Assembly (NCBI GenBank): GCA_050175155.1
Contig: JBFXJF010000038.1
Location: forward strand, 1-13,634
Direction: 5' to 3'
Length of the DNA stretch: 13,634 nucleotides
Source of the DNA: JBFXJF01 sp050175155
GTDB taxonomy: Bacteria; Bacillota; Bacilli; Tepidibacillales; Tepidibacillaceae
Under the pieces are notes generated by a model. That model ran no database searches. It saw only the letters and a list, made by a program, of their open reading frames with translations, and was not told the origin of the DNA. The translations under genes and the position numbers were made by a program. Shown piece by piece: positions 6,428-13,147 of the stretch. Position 1 is the stretch's first letter, and each line of letters opens with the position of its first letter.

Positions 6428-7217
6428 TATGAAGAGTTATTTCTGGGCGTGAACCTAATCGCATATTGACTAAAGTCTGACCAAGTCCCTCATTAATATA
6501 ATAAGGTTTATTTTGTTGAAAGTTTAACCCTTTAAATATATTTTTCTTAGGAAGCTTTCCCATTTTTATTAAATGAAAAGGTATAGGCCAATATATTTGA
6601 CCACCATGGAAATGTCCGCATAAAAGATAGTCAAAACTATAATTATTCATACGAAGTACAATATTTGGATCGTGTGTTAAAACAATATTAATACCGGGTT
6701 TTAAATTCTCAAAAGACTTTTCTATGTTGCTTCTCTTTGTTTTATAGTCATCTATACCAATAATATTTATCTTTTGTCCTTCGAACATAATACTTGTATT
6801 TTCATTTTTTAAAACAATCGCCCCTGTTTCTTCTATTCTTTTTTGAAAATAGTTTATATTATTTTTTAGTAGATAATCATGGTTTCCAAAAACGACATAG
6901 ATTCCATACTTTGGTTCTAGCTTATTTAGTATATTCAAATATTCAATAAATTTATCAATATTTTTTACTTTATCTAAATAATCTCCAGTTAAAGCTATAA
7001 TATCAACATCTTGCCTATTGATTTTATTAAACAACTGTTCTGGTGTAATTGATATTTTTTCCATATGAAAATCAGACAAATGTAAAATCTTAATCGGAAA
7101 TTCCTGTTTGTTTCTTAGATGGAGATTTACTTTCTTTAATATTAGCTTATGAGTATTCTTGTTTGCAAAATAGTATATTAGGATAAGTAATATTAATGAA
7201 GCAAGTATTATCCACAT
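6417..7217 (-). CDS. Membrane-anchored calcineurin-like metallophosphoesterase (YkoQ/YkuE type)
   Basis: A 266-residue two-metal phosphoesterase tethered by one N-terminal membrane segment (residues 3-17, WIILASLILLILIYY); by the positive-inside rule the basic residues after the segment leave the side uncertain. The catalytic motifs appear in family order: LSDFHME (Asp49, His51), LTGDYLD (Asp79), FGNHDY (Asn112, His113), LTHDP (His182) and CGHFHGGQ (His202, His204). This set is complete, so the enzyme should be active. Relatives include the UDP-2,3-diacylglucosamine hydrolase-like and YkuE/YkoQ groups; the substrate is unknown, with a lipid phosphate or pyrophosphate plausible. The start ATG at 7217 has AAAAGGTGATT upstream at good spacing. 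It converges on the glycosyltransferase pair, and the related trio in the B. subtilis yko region suggests shared physiology. Confidence 0.85.
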   Translation of the reverse strand: MWIILASLILLILIYYFANKNTHKLILKKVNLHLRNKQEFPIKILHLSDFHMEKISITPEQLFNKINRQDVDIIALTGDYLDKVKNIDKFIEYLNILNKLEPKYGIYVVFGNHDYLLKNNINYFQKRIEETGAIVLKNENTSIMFEGQKINIIGIDDYKTKRSNIEKSFENLKPGINIVLTHDPNIVLRMNNYSFDYLLCGHFHGGQIYWPIPFHLIKMGKLPKKNIFKGLNFQQNKPYYINEGLGQTLVNMRLGSRPEITLHTLS

Positions 7218-7341
7218 AATTAATCACCTTTTCTATTGTACAAAAGAACAGTACATGTTTAATGCTATATTAATTTTTTTATTTGTATATAATAAAATTA
7301 TGGAAAAAACGTTGAATCCATATATGAAAGAGGTTTTAATA

Positions 7342-7860
7342 ATGAATATACTAACTAAACATATTATTCTAATTGGTTTTATGGGTACTGGAAAAACAAC
7401 TGTTGGGGTTGAATTGGCAAAATCTCTCTCGATTAGTTTTTTTGATACTGATCAAGAAATAGAAAAAGAAGAAGGTAAAAATATTAGTGAAATTTTTAAA
7501 GATAGTGGAGAAGAATATTTTCGAAGGTTAGAAACAGAGGTTTTAATTAAATTGACAACTGATGAAAGACCTTCGGTAATTGCAACTGGTGGGGGAATCA
7601 TTTTATCAGATAAGAATAGGTCGATTATGAATAATTTTCCAACAATTTTACTTCAAGCTACTCCTGAAGAAATATATGCTAGGATAAAAGATAACCATGA
7701 TCGACCTTTATTACATAATGGTAAAGACTTATTGAGTCATATAACCCTTTTATTAAAAAATAGAATGGATTTATATTTAGAGGCAAGCAAATACATTGTT
7801 ACAACAGGTAACAAGGAAATCGATTTAATTATTGATGAAATTTTAAAGTGTATTAATTAA
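7342..7860 (+). CDS. aroK: Shikimate kinase AroK
   Basis: Phosphorylates shikimate to shikimate 3-phosphate with ATP in the chorismate pathway; cytosolic monomer of the NMP-kinase fold. The 172-residue product has Walker A GFMGTGKTT (12-20), FFDTDQEI with substrate and Mg-binding Asp35 and Asp37, FRRLETEVL with the shikimate-binding Arg at 61/62, ATGGGI (81-86, Walker B region) and the lid Arg in DHDRPLL-like NHDRPLL (118-124). NRMDLYLEAS near 143-152 is the typical closing motif. The frame extends upstream to ATG 7255, but residues before 7342 match nothing in the family; ATG 7342 has AAAGAGG (7327-7333) 8 bases upstream and gives the usual length. A TATAAT at 7288-7293 may belong to its promoter, without a good -35. 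yqzE follows after 58 bases without a terminator. Confidence 0.94.
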   Translation: MNILTKHIILIGFMGTGKTTVGVELAKSLSISFFDTDQEIEKEEGKNISEIFKDSGEEYFRRLETEVLIKLTTDERPSVIATGGGIILSDKNRSIMNNFPTILLQATPEEIYARIKDNHDRPLLHNGKDLLSHITLLLKNRMDLYLEASKYIVTTGNKEIDLIIDEILKCIN

Positions 7861-7918
7861 AATCAAGAATAATAAAAACCTTTTTGCTAATAATAAAAAT
7901 AAAAAAGGTGTACAGACT

Positions 7919-8083
7919 ATGAATGATATTGTTAAGTATTTAACTGTTCAGTTTGTGGAATTTATAGAAAAGCCTAAAGAAAAGAAGGAAAGATTTAGTA
8001 AGAGCTATACCGCAATTTATTGGTTTGGATTGCTGCCTTTTGCATTAAAGTATATAGTCAAGCGTTTTAAAAAGACAGCATAG
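7919..8083 (+). CDS. yqzE: YqzE family small protein
   Basis: A 54-residue protein, MNDIVKYLTVQF at the start, a charged middle (EKPKEKKERFSK) and the C-terminal block YWFGLLPFALKYIVKR. This matches the Bacillus YqzE family: DLVKYMTQ-like start, KPKEE-like linker and the strongly conserved HWFGLIPF-like end. Function is unknown; in B. subtilis the gene lies at the end of the comG competence region, near yqhG/yqhH and gcvT, so the present position is the expected one. ATG 7919 has AAAAGGTG (7903-7910) 8 bases upstream. The hydrophobic C-terminal stretch may associate with the membrane. Probably co-transcribed with aroK and ended by the hairpin at 8085-8116. Confidence 0.85.
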   Translation: MNDIVKYLTVQFVEFIEKPKEKKERFSKSYTAIYWFGLLPFALKYIVKRFKKTA

Positions 8084-8084
8084 A

Positions 8085-8116
8085 AAAGACTACCTAGTTT
8101 TAGGTAGTTTTTATTT
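8085..8116. terminator. Bidirectional terminator between yqzE and the exported-protein gene
   Basis: ACTACCTA (8089-8096) and TAGGTAGT (8101-8108) form a perfect 8-bp stem with a GTTT loop. TTTTATTTT follows on the plus strand and AAAAG precedes it, so the minus strand also gets a CTTTT tail. It separates two convergent genes, the second ending at 8111. Confidence 0.8.
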
Positions 8117-8920
8117 TGAATAAATAAAAAATTTACCATAATTATTCAATTCATCATAAGAAATATACCTTGTTGTATTTAAAACAAAATCATAAGTAGA
8201 AACAAATAATATTTTTTGGAAAGTGTGATAGCCAATAATAGAACAGGCAAATTCAGCTTCATGGTTATATTTTTCTCCAACGAAAATTATTTTTTGATCA
8301 TTTAGCAAAAGGTTTTTTAAATCATCTTTTTCTGTAACTTGTTGCATACCATTAGCTACTAACCATAAAAGATTTTCATATGGATTGAATTTAAGTTTTT
8401 TATTAATGTAAGAATTATCAATTTTATCATCTAGGTCAATTGTAACGCTGTTAAGTGCTTTATTAGGTAACATTTCTAGATCAAAAAGCCATTCCCCTGA
8501 GCTTCCTTCAATAAAAATTTTCCCCAGATCCGTATTCAGTTCCCAATAGTTTTCAATTGGCGAAAAGTATTTAAGATTAATAAGTTCATATTTTTGAATA
8601 TCAGCATTAATAATCAAACTTTCTTGATATGGTATATTTTCACCTTCTCCATATTCAAGTATTTTATCATCCTTATCAAGTAACAAGTAACCGCGGTAAT
8701 TATTTTTAATTGAATAATAAACAAGCTTAAGATCATCGTTAAGCACTTTAGTGTAAATTTCATTAGTAGGTTCTATTTGATGGATTTGCTCGATCCATTG
8801 GTTTATTTTTTTATCAATCAATCGTTCGTCTTCTCCTAGTATTTTATGTTGTGGGAAAAATATTAACAAACTAAATAGTACTACATATAATAAATATTTA
8901 TATTTCTTTTGTAAAGACAT
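8111..8920 (-). CDS. Exported protein of unknown function, with weak resemblance to C39-like peptidase modules
   Basis: I do not recognise this 269-residue protein. The N-terminus is a classic export signal: KKYKYK-like basic start (residues 5-8), a hydrophobic core at about 9-23, then polar residues; whether it is cleaved or remains anchored is unclear. The mature part is acidic. Residues 77-93 (GYLLLDKDDKILEYGEG) recall the propeptide blocks of streptopain/C39-like peptidases. The end (CSIIGYH...YISYDELNNYGKFFIY, about 226-267) recalls the His-containing end of C39-like domains, but no GCGPT-type catalytic cysteine or proper catalytic His is visible. A degenerate or unrelated fold is possible. 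The ribosome binding site AAGGAGGTGA (8935-8926 on the minus strand) is near perfect. It is a lone gene in the place where B. subtilis has sinIR and tasA. Confidence 0.7.
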   Translation of the reverse strand: MSLQKKYKYLLYVVLFSLLIFFPQHKILGEDERLIDKKINQWIEQIHQIEPTNEIYTKVLNDDLKLVYYSIKNNYRGYLLLDKDDKILEYGEGENIPYQESLIINADIQKYELINLKYFSPIENYWELNTDLGKIFIEGSSGEWLFDLEMLPNKALNSVTIDLDDKIDNSYINKKLKFNPYENLLWLVANGMQQVTEKDDLKNLLLNDQKIIFVGEKYNHEAEFACSIIGYHTFQKILFVSTYDFVLNTTRYISYDELNNYGKFFIYSK

Positions 8921-8960
8921 TTAACTCACCTCCTTAATACAACTAATAAACTTAATTAAT

Positions 8961-8989
8961 ATTATAAATAACAATAAAATATTACTTAA
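8961..8989 (-). promoter_or_regulatory. Possible promoter of the exported-protein gene
   Basis: Read on the minus strand, TTAAGT (8989-8984) and a perfect TATAAT (8966-8961) are 17 bases apart. The -35 matches only 3 of 6 positions. It lies about 41 bases before the start codon. AT-rich context lowers its weight. Confidence 0.3.
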
Positions 8990-9051
8990 AATTTAATAAA
9001 ATGTCTGTTATATTCTGTCACAACACTTATAGGAAGTTTTATCGAAGAGTG

Positions 9052-9089
9052 AAGAAAAAAGGGAAAAGATTTATTTTTATCTCATCCCT
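9052..9089 (-). terminator. Rho-independent terminator after yqhG
   Basis: On the minus strand AGGGATGAGAT (9089-9079) pairs with ATCTTTTCCCT (9070-9060) apart from two central mismatches, loop of 8 bases, followed by TTTTTTCTTC (9060-9051). It stands about 50 bases beyond the yqhG stop and closes the yqhH-yqhG transcript. Confidence 0.6.
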
Positions 9090-9139
9090 CTAATATTTAT
9101 TATTAGCTCTTAAAAATATTCTGAATTATTTTACGGTAG

Positions 9140-9958
9140 TTACTCTAAATAAAAAAGCCCATAATTTATAGTAGAAACATTGATTCTCGGCGAATATTGC
9201 CATTTTACTTCATCAATTTTCTTTTCTTTTTCGACAAGAGAATTTCTATCCTCGACATTATCTTCATTATTAAATTTTATATTGGTATAATATCCTTCTA
9301 ACTGCTCTATTTCTTCAAGTAGTTTTGTATAAGCATCGTTTGCCCAGATGAAATTTTCTTTAGATATTTCTAGCATAATTCTTTCTTCCAACTGTAACGC
9401 AGCTTCACGAAACCTAATAAATGTAGATATTACAGGGGTGTTGGGAGGTAGAACTGGCCCTAAGTTTAAGCTTTTTAGATAAACAATAAAATCCTCCTTC
9501 ATTTCACCAGTTCCTAAATTTATCCCTAAGGAAATTATTTTGTCTTTTTTCTTATCAGAAATAAATTCTATTTTGTAATTTACCCCTAACCAAGGAGTGA
9601 AGCTATGAGGCACATTATAATTATTATTACTAGAGGATTGTTGATATAATCTAACTACTTTACCCCGTTTTTTTGTTGAATTAAAAATACTTTTGAGTCT
9701 TTCGGAACCAAAGTTAATTTCTTCACCACGTTTATCCTTTGGAGTTTTTTCTGAATCTAAAATAAAATTTAACGTTAATGTTTCTGGCTCTGTTCCAGTT
9801 CTTTCAACAAATGTCCAATAGTAAGGTCTGTTCGTTAAATCCTTATCAACCTCTTTAGAAAGTTTAACTTCAATATGACCCAATCCTTCCTCAACTATTT
9901 GGCATTCATTTTCTAGGAAATATTGTTTTAAGTAATCTTTTACCCAAAGTTGATCCAT
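9140..9958 (-). CDS. yqhG: YqhG family protein, function unknown
   Basis: A 272-residue cytoplasmic protein that matches the Bacillus YqhG family by opening (MDQLWVKDYLKQYFLENEC), the block LTNRPYYWTFVERTG near 47-61, and its position immediately after an SNF2-type helicase facing away from gcvT; B. subtilis YqhG is about 263 residues. No catalytic motif or membrane segment is evident. The C-terminal part (about 190-245) is predicted by composition to be helical, with charged Glu/Lys-rich segments. The frame extends to ATG 10042, but that would overlap the helicase gene and add 28 residues unlike the family; ATG 9958 lies 25 bases after the helicase stop. The Shine-Dalgarno is weak (GGGG about 12 bases upstream), so translational coupling to yqhH is likely. 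The pairing suggests that YqhG works with the helicase, which is unproven. Confidence 0.8.
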   Translation of the reverse strand: MDQLWVKDYLKQYFLENECQIVEEGLGHIEVKLSKEVDKDLTNRPYYWTFVERTGTEPETLTLNFILDSEKTPKDKRGEEINFGSERLKSIFNSTKKRGKVVRLYQQSSSNNNYNVPHSFTPWLGVNYKIEFISDKKKDKIISLGINLGTGEMKEDFIVYLKSLNLGPVLPPNTPVISTFIRFREAALQLEERIMLEISKENFIWANDAYTKLLEEIEQLEGYYTNIKFNNEDNVEDRNSLVEKEKKIDEVKWQYSPRINVSTINYGLFYLE

Positions 9959-9983
9959 TATATGCTTACAACCCCATCTATAA

Positions 9984-11243
9984 TTATTTTTGAAGGATTT
10001 TATCTCCAAAAGTTGACAACTGCTTTCTAAGATCGTTCTCATCTTTAGAATTAATCATCATTTCCATAATGTTGCTTTCAATATTATTTACATTAATATT
10101 TTCTAGAATTGTTTCTAACGACCCAATAACATTTTCGAACATCTTAATCTTTTCATTAAGGAGATATAATATATGTTCTTCAATAGTATTTTTAGTAGAA
10201 AGATTATAAATGTACACATCTTTTGTTTGACCTAAACGATGAACACGTCCAATTCTTTGTTCCACCTTCATCGGATTCCATGGCATATCATAATTAATAA
10301 TGTGATTACAAAATTGAAGATTAATACCCTCACTACCAGCTTCGGTTGCAACCATTACTTGTGCTTTTTTTTGAAATAGCTCCATCATCCAATCCTTCTT
10401 ACCACGATTAAAACCACCTCTGTAAGCAACGGAATATATTTTTTGTTCGCTAAGTTTCTTTATTATAAATTCTTGTGTAGCACGATATTCTGTAAAGATA
10501 ATTACTTTATCATTAATTTGTTTTACTAATTTAATAATTTCCTCAGTCTTAGATTGTGATTCTACTTTTTTTGCAAACTGAACAAGCTTTAAAATTTCAT
10601 TTTTCAATTGTTCATTATTTCCTGATTTTTTAAATATATTAACTAATGTAATGAATGCCGCGTCTCGACTACTACAAATTTCTCTTTGTAAAGTAATTAG
10701 AGTGAATGGGTTTTGATAGTTCTTAAAATCTTGATAATGCCCTTTAACAAAATTGGTTATTTCCTTATAAAGAATTAGCTCGGGCTCTGTAAGTATAATC
10801 GGAATAGTATTAACGACTCGTTTTGTAAAATCAAGATCAATATCTTCATCAGCGCGTTTATTTCTAATCATTACTTTTTCAATTTCTTCTTTTAACATTT
10901 TTTTATTTTTAGGGTTTCTTTTATCTATCATATAATCTTTTTGGAAGGTATAGAATTTTCCGAATTGACCAGGTTTTAAGATAGATACAAGGTTATACAA
11001 CTCTGTCATATCATTTTGAATAGGAGTTGCCGTTAGTAACAAAACATATTTTTTTTTAATATTATTTATGAATTCCCAGTTCTTCGTTTTTTTATTTTTT
11101 AATTTGTGAGCCTCATCAACAATTAACATATCGTAATGCTGATTCATAATATAATCATGATGGGGATTTCTTTTGGAGGTATCCATAGAAGCAACTAAGA
11201 TATCATATTTATCCCACATCCACATTTTTTTATGGGCTACTGC
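9984..11243 (-). CDS. yqhH: SNF2-type DEAD/DEAH helicase YqhH, N-terminus lost in assembly gap
   Basis: A superfamily-2 Snf2/RapA-like ATPase, expected to translocate on or remodel nucleic acid-protein complexes. The frame runs without stop into the run of N; 420 residues are visible. Numbering from Met at 11225: DEAH (37-40, Walker B, motif II), LLLTATP (62-68, motif III), and in the second RecA domain KVIIFTEYR (motif IV), VMVATEAGSEGINLQ (motif V) and QRIGRVHRLGQ (arginine fingers, motif VI). The segment DTSKRNPHHDYI before the DEAH box fits the SNF2 family. Walker A (GLGKT) is missing and must lie in the gap, since B. subtilis YqhH is about 557 residues. No frameshift is seen in the visible part. 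Met 11225 is therefore not the true start. It is followed 25 bases later by yqhG. Confidence 0.9.
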   Translation of the reverse strand, partial: AVAHKKMWMWDKYDILVASMDTSKRNPHHDYIMNQHYDMLIVDEAHKLKNKKTKNWEFINNIKKKYVLLLTATPIQNDMTELYNLVSILKPGQFGKFYTFQKDYMIDKRNPKNKKMLKEEIEKVMIRNKRADEDIDLDFTKRVVNTIPIILTEPELILYKEITNFVKGHYQDFKNYQNPFTLITLQREICSSRDAAFITLVNIFKKSGNNEQLKNEILKLVQFAKKVESQSKTEEIIKLVKQINDKVIIFTEYRATQEFIIKKLSEQKIYSVAYRGGFNRGKKDWMMELFQKKAQVMVATEAGSEGINLQFCNHIINYDMPWNPMKVEQRIGRVHRLGQTKDVYIYNLSTKNTIEEHILYLLNEKIKMFENVIGSLETILENINVNNIESNIMEMMINSKDENDLRKQLSTFGDKILQK

Positions 11244-11343
11244 NNNNNNNNNNNNNNNNNNNNNNNNNNNNNNNNNNNNNNNNNNNNNNNNNNNNNNNNN
11301 NNNNNNNNNNNNNNNNNNNNNNNNNNNNNNNNNNNNNNNNNNN
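11244..11343. other. Assembly gap of exactly 100 N
   Basis: One hundred N separate the open helicase frame from the start of the glycine riboswitch. Exactly 100 N is the usual placeholder for unknown length. About 130 helicase residues (some 400 bases), a start region, and the riboswitch promoter must lie here, so the true gap should be clearly longer than 100 bases. No other long gene-free stretch occurs: 11244-11605 holds this gap, the riboswitch and its terminator. Confidence 0.95.
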
Positions 11344-11355
11344 AAATAGAATATT

Positions 11356-11534
11356 GGCGTATGAAGGTAAAAGGAGAGACTACTTAGATGTAGAGCCGAA
11401 GGAGCAAACTAATATAGTGAATCTCTCAGGCAAAAGTACTTTTACTGGACGCATCTCTGGAGAGAGCCATTGATTTGGCCGCCAAAGAGGAAACTTTAAT
11501 TATTAAGGGTAACTTTCAGGCAAATAGGACAGAG
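11356..11534 (+). ncRNA. Tandem glycine riboswitch (two aptamers with leader-linker kink-turn)
   Basis: Two glycine aptamers in series. Aptamer I (about 11367-11445) has P1 GTAAAAG / CTTTTAC (11367-11373 with 11439-11445) and core GCCGAAGGAGCAAACT (11395-11410) plus CTCTCAGGCAAAAG. Aptamer II (11455-11534) has P1 CTCTG (11455-11459) with CAGAG (11530-11534) and core GGCCGCCAAAGAGGAAACT plus ACTTTCAGGCAAA. The leader and linker form a kink-turn: GCG (11357-11359) pairs with CGC (11450-11452), bulge TAT, then tandem G-A pairs from GA 11363-11364 and GA 11448-11449, leading into P1 of aptamer I. The element precedes gcvT and the glycine cleavage genes, as in other Firmicutes. The 5' edge is next to the assembly gap, but both aptamers appear complete. 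Confidence 0.95.
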
Positions 11535-11580
11535 TAAAAAGGATGAACTATAATCTTTTTTACTCTGTTTTTCGTTTTTT
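11529..11580 (+). terminator. Riboswitch expression platform: regulated intrinsic terminator
   Basis: ACAGAGTAAAAAGG (11529-11542) pairs with CTTTTTTACTCTGT (11555-11568) over 14 bp with one G-U, loop of 12 bases, then TTTT, CG and TTTTTT. The 5' foot CAGAG (11530-11534) is also the 3' strand of aptamer II P1, so the two structures exclude each other. Glycine binding should hold P1 and prevent the terminator: an ON switch for gcv genes. Confidence 0.88.
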
Positions 11581-11587
11581 AATAGAT

Positions 11588-11596
11588 AGGGAGGGG
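11588..11596 (+). promoter_or_regulatory. gcvT ribosome binding site that fixes its start
   Basis: AGGGAGGGG ends 9 bases before GTG 11606. The only upstream in-frame ATG (11543) sits in the terminator loop with no ribosome binding site, so this site decides for GTG 11606. Confidence 0.85.
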
Positions 11597-11605
11597 AATA
11601 TTAAG

Positions 11606-12709
11606 GTGACAGGAATTTTAAAAAGAACACCTTTATATCCATTATATGGATTATACGGTGCGAAAGTTATTGATTTTGGTGGATGGGAATTACCAGTACA
11701 GTTTTCAAGTATTATGGAGGAACATAAGGCAGTAAGAGAAAGAGCTGGTTTATTTGATGTTTCACATATGGGAGAGGTAGAGGTTAAGGGAAAGGATTCA
11801 TTAAAATATTTACAAAAGCTATTAACGAATGATGTTTCTAAATTAGTTGATGGTAAGATTTTATATAGTCCTATGTGTTATCCGGATGGTGGTACTGTAG
11901 ATGACCTGTTAGTTTATAGGCATTCAGAAGAAAATTATTTACTTGTTATAAATGCGTCTAATATTGATAAAGACATGGCTTGGTTAAATAGCAATATAGA
12001 AGGAGATGTAAAAATAACCAATATTTCATCTCAATTAGCTCAATTAGCTCTCCAAGGTCCTTTAGCTGAGAAAATATTACAGAAGATTACTAGCTATAAA
12101 TTAGGTACTATAGAAACCTATAATTTCGCAGATAATGTTAAAATAGATGATTATAGCTGTCTTATTTCGCGAACTGGATATACGGGTGAGGACGGTTTTG
12201 AGATATATCTACCTAATGATAATGCAACAAAACTTTGGGCAAAAATATTAGAGGCTGGGAAAGATGAGAAGGTACTACCATGCGGACTTGGTTGTAGAGA
12301 TACCTTGAGATTTGAAGCAAAACTTCCTTTGTATGGACAGGAGCTTTCCGAGACAATAACCCCGATTGAGGCTGGACTAGGATTTTTTGTAAAGCTAGAT
12401 AAGGGCGATTTTAACGGCAGGGAAGTACTTAAAAAGCAAAAGGAAGGAAAAACGACCAGAAAGCTAGTTGGTATAGAAATGATTGAACGTGGTATCCCAA
12501 GATCACATTATCAAATATATGTAGGTGATGAACTTATTGGAGAGGTTACTACTGGAACACAATCACCAACGTTTGGGACTAATATTGGTTTGGCGCTTAT
12601 TAAAACCGAATACACTGATATTGGGCAGGAAGTATATATCGAAGTAAGAAACAAAAGGGTTAAGGCGAAAATAGTAAAAACGCCTTTTTACAAAAGATTA
12701 AAAAAATAA
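11606..12709 (+). CDS. gcvT: Glycine cleavage system T protein (aminomethyltransferase)
   Basis: Takes the aminomethyl group from the lipoyl arm of GcvH and gives 5,10-methylenetetrahydrofolate and ammonia. The 367-residue length fits the family (E. coli 364). Visible motifs, numbered from GTG 11606: DFGGWELPVQF (23-33), FDVSHMGEVEV (50-60), LLTNDVS (72-78), PDGGTVDDLLVY (93-104) with the Asp pair at 99/100 that contains the folate-activating Asp, RTGYTGEDGFEIY (189-201) and CRDTLRFEAKLPLYGQEL (about 226-243). The C-terminal barrel domain follows, with GEVTTGTQSPTFG and IGLALI. A longer frame to ATG 11543 would start in the riboswitch terminator loop. First gene of the gcv operon, followed 16 bases later by gcvH; expression should rise with glycine. 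Confidence 0.96.
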   Translation: MTGILKRTPLYPLYGLYGAKVIDFGGWELPVQFSSIMEEHKAVRERAGLFDVSHMGEVEVKGKDSLKYLQKLLTNDVSKLVDGKILYSPMCYPDGGTVDDLLVYRHSEENYLLVINASNIDKDMAWLNSNIEGDVKITNISSQLAQLALQGPLAEKILQKITSYKLGTIETYNFADNVKIDDYSCLISRTGYTGEDGFEIYLPNDNATKLWAKILEAGKDEKVLPCGLGCRDTLRFEAKLPLYGQELSETITPIEAGLGFFVKLDKGDFNGREVLKKQKEGKTTRKLVGIEMIERGIPRSHYQIYVGDELIGEVTTGTQSPTFGTNIGLALIKTEYTDIGQEVYIEVRNKRVKAKIVKTPFYKRLKK

Positions 12710-12725
12710 AAGGAGGATATTTATA

Positions 12726-13118
12726 ATGAGTGAGGTAAAAAAATCTTGTAAGTATAGCAAAGAACATGAATGGGTGGAATTAATCGGAGATAATCGAGCA
12801 AGAGTCGGGGTTACTGATTATGCACAACATTCATTAGGGGATATTGTTTTTGTAGAGTTACCAGAATTGGGAGCACAAATTATTAAAGGAGAATCGATCG
12901 GTTCTATAGAATCGGTAAAAGCCGTGTCGGAAATATATACACCGATAAATGGAACAATCTTTGAAGTTAATCAAAGCTTAGAGGATACACCAGAATTACT
13001 AAATGAAGATCCATATGAAAAAGGTTGGATTGCCATTGTTGAAGTAAAAGATATTTCTGAGTTAGAAGATTTAATGTCCGCGGAGGAGTATGAAGCTTTT
13101 CTTAAAGAAATAGAATAA
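12726..13118 (+). CDS. gcvH: Glycine cleavage system H protein (lipoyl carrier)
   Basis: Carries the aminomethyl intermediate between the P, T and L proteins on a swinging lipoyl-lysine; cytosolic. The 130-residue protein has the full family pattern: YSKEHEWVELIGDNRARVGVT-type start (10-30), DYAQHSLGDIVFVELPELG (31-49), and the lipoylation hairpin SIESVKAVSEIYTP with Lys65 as the modified residue; then GTIFEVNQSL, LLNEDPYEKGWI and a C-terminal LMSAEEYEAFL. In some low-GC species gcvH lies apart from gcvT and gcvP, but here it sits between gcvT and gcvPA. AAAGGAGG (12709-12716) lies 9 bases before the ATG. It shares the glycine-controlled transcript; the gap to gcvPA is 29 bases with no terminator. 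Confidence 0.96.
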   Translation: MSEVKKSCKYSKEHEWVELIGDNRARVGVTDYAQHSLGDIVFVELPELGAQIIKGESIGSIESVKAVSEIYTPINGTIFEVNQSLEDTPELLNEDPYEKGWIAIVEVKDISELEDLMSAEEYEAFLKEIE

Positions 13119-13147
13119 GAGAAATAGACTTAGGGAGGAGATAAAGG

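Noticed and set aside
9959..10042. Upstream extension of yqhG overlapping the helicase end
   Set aside because: Adds 28 residues unlike the family opening; ATG 9958 fits the known YqhG start and length.
11223..11225. Met 11225 as the start of a short helicase
   Set aside because: The frame remains open upstream to the assembly gap and lacks Walker A, so the true start is hidden in the gap.
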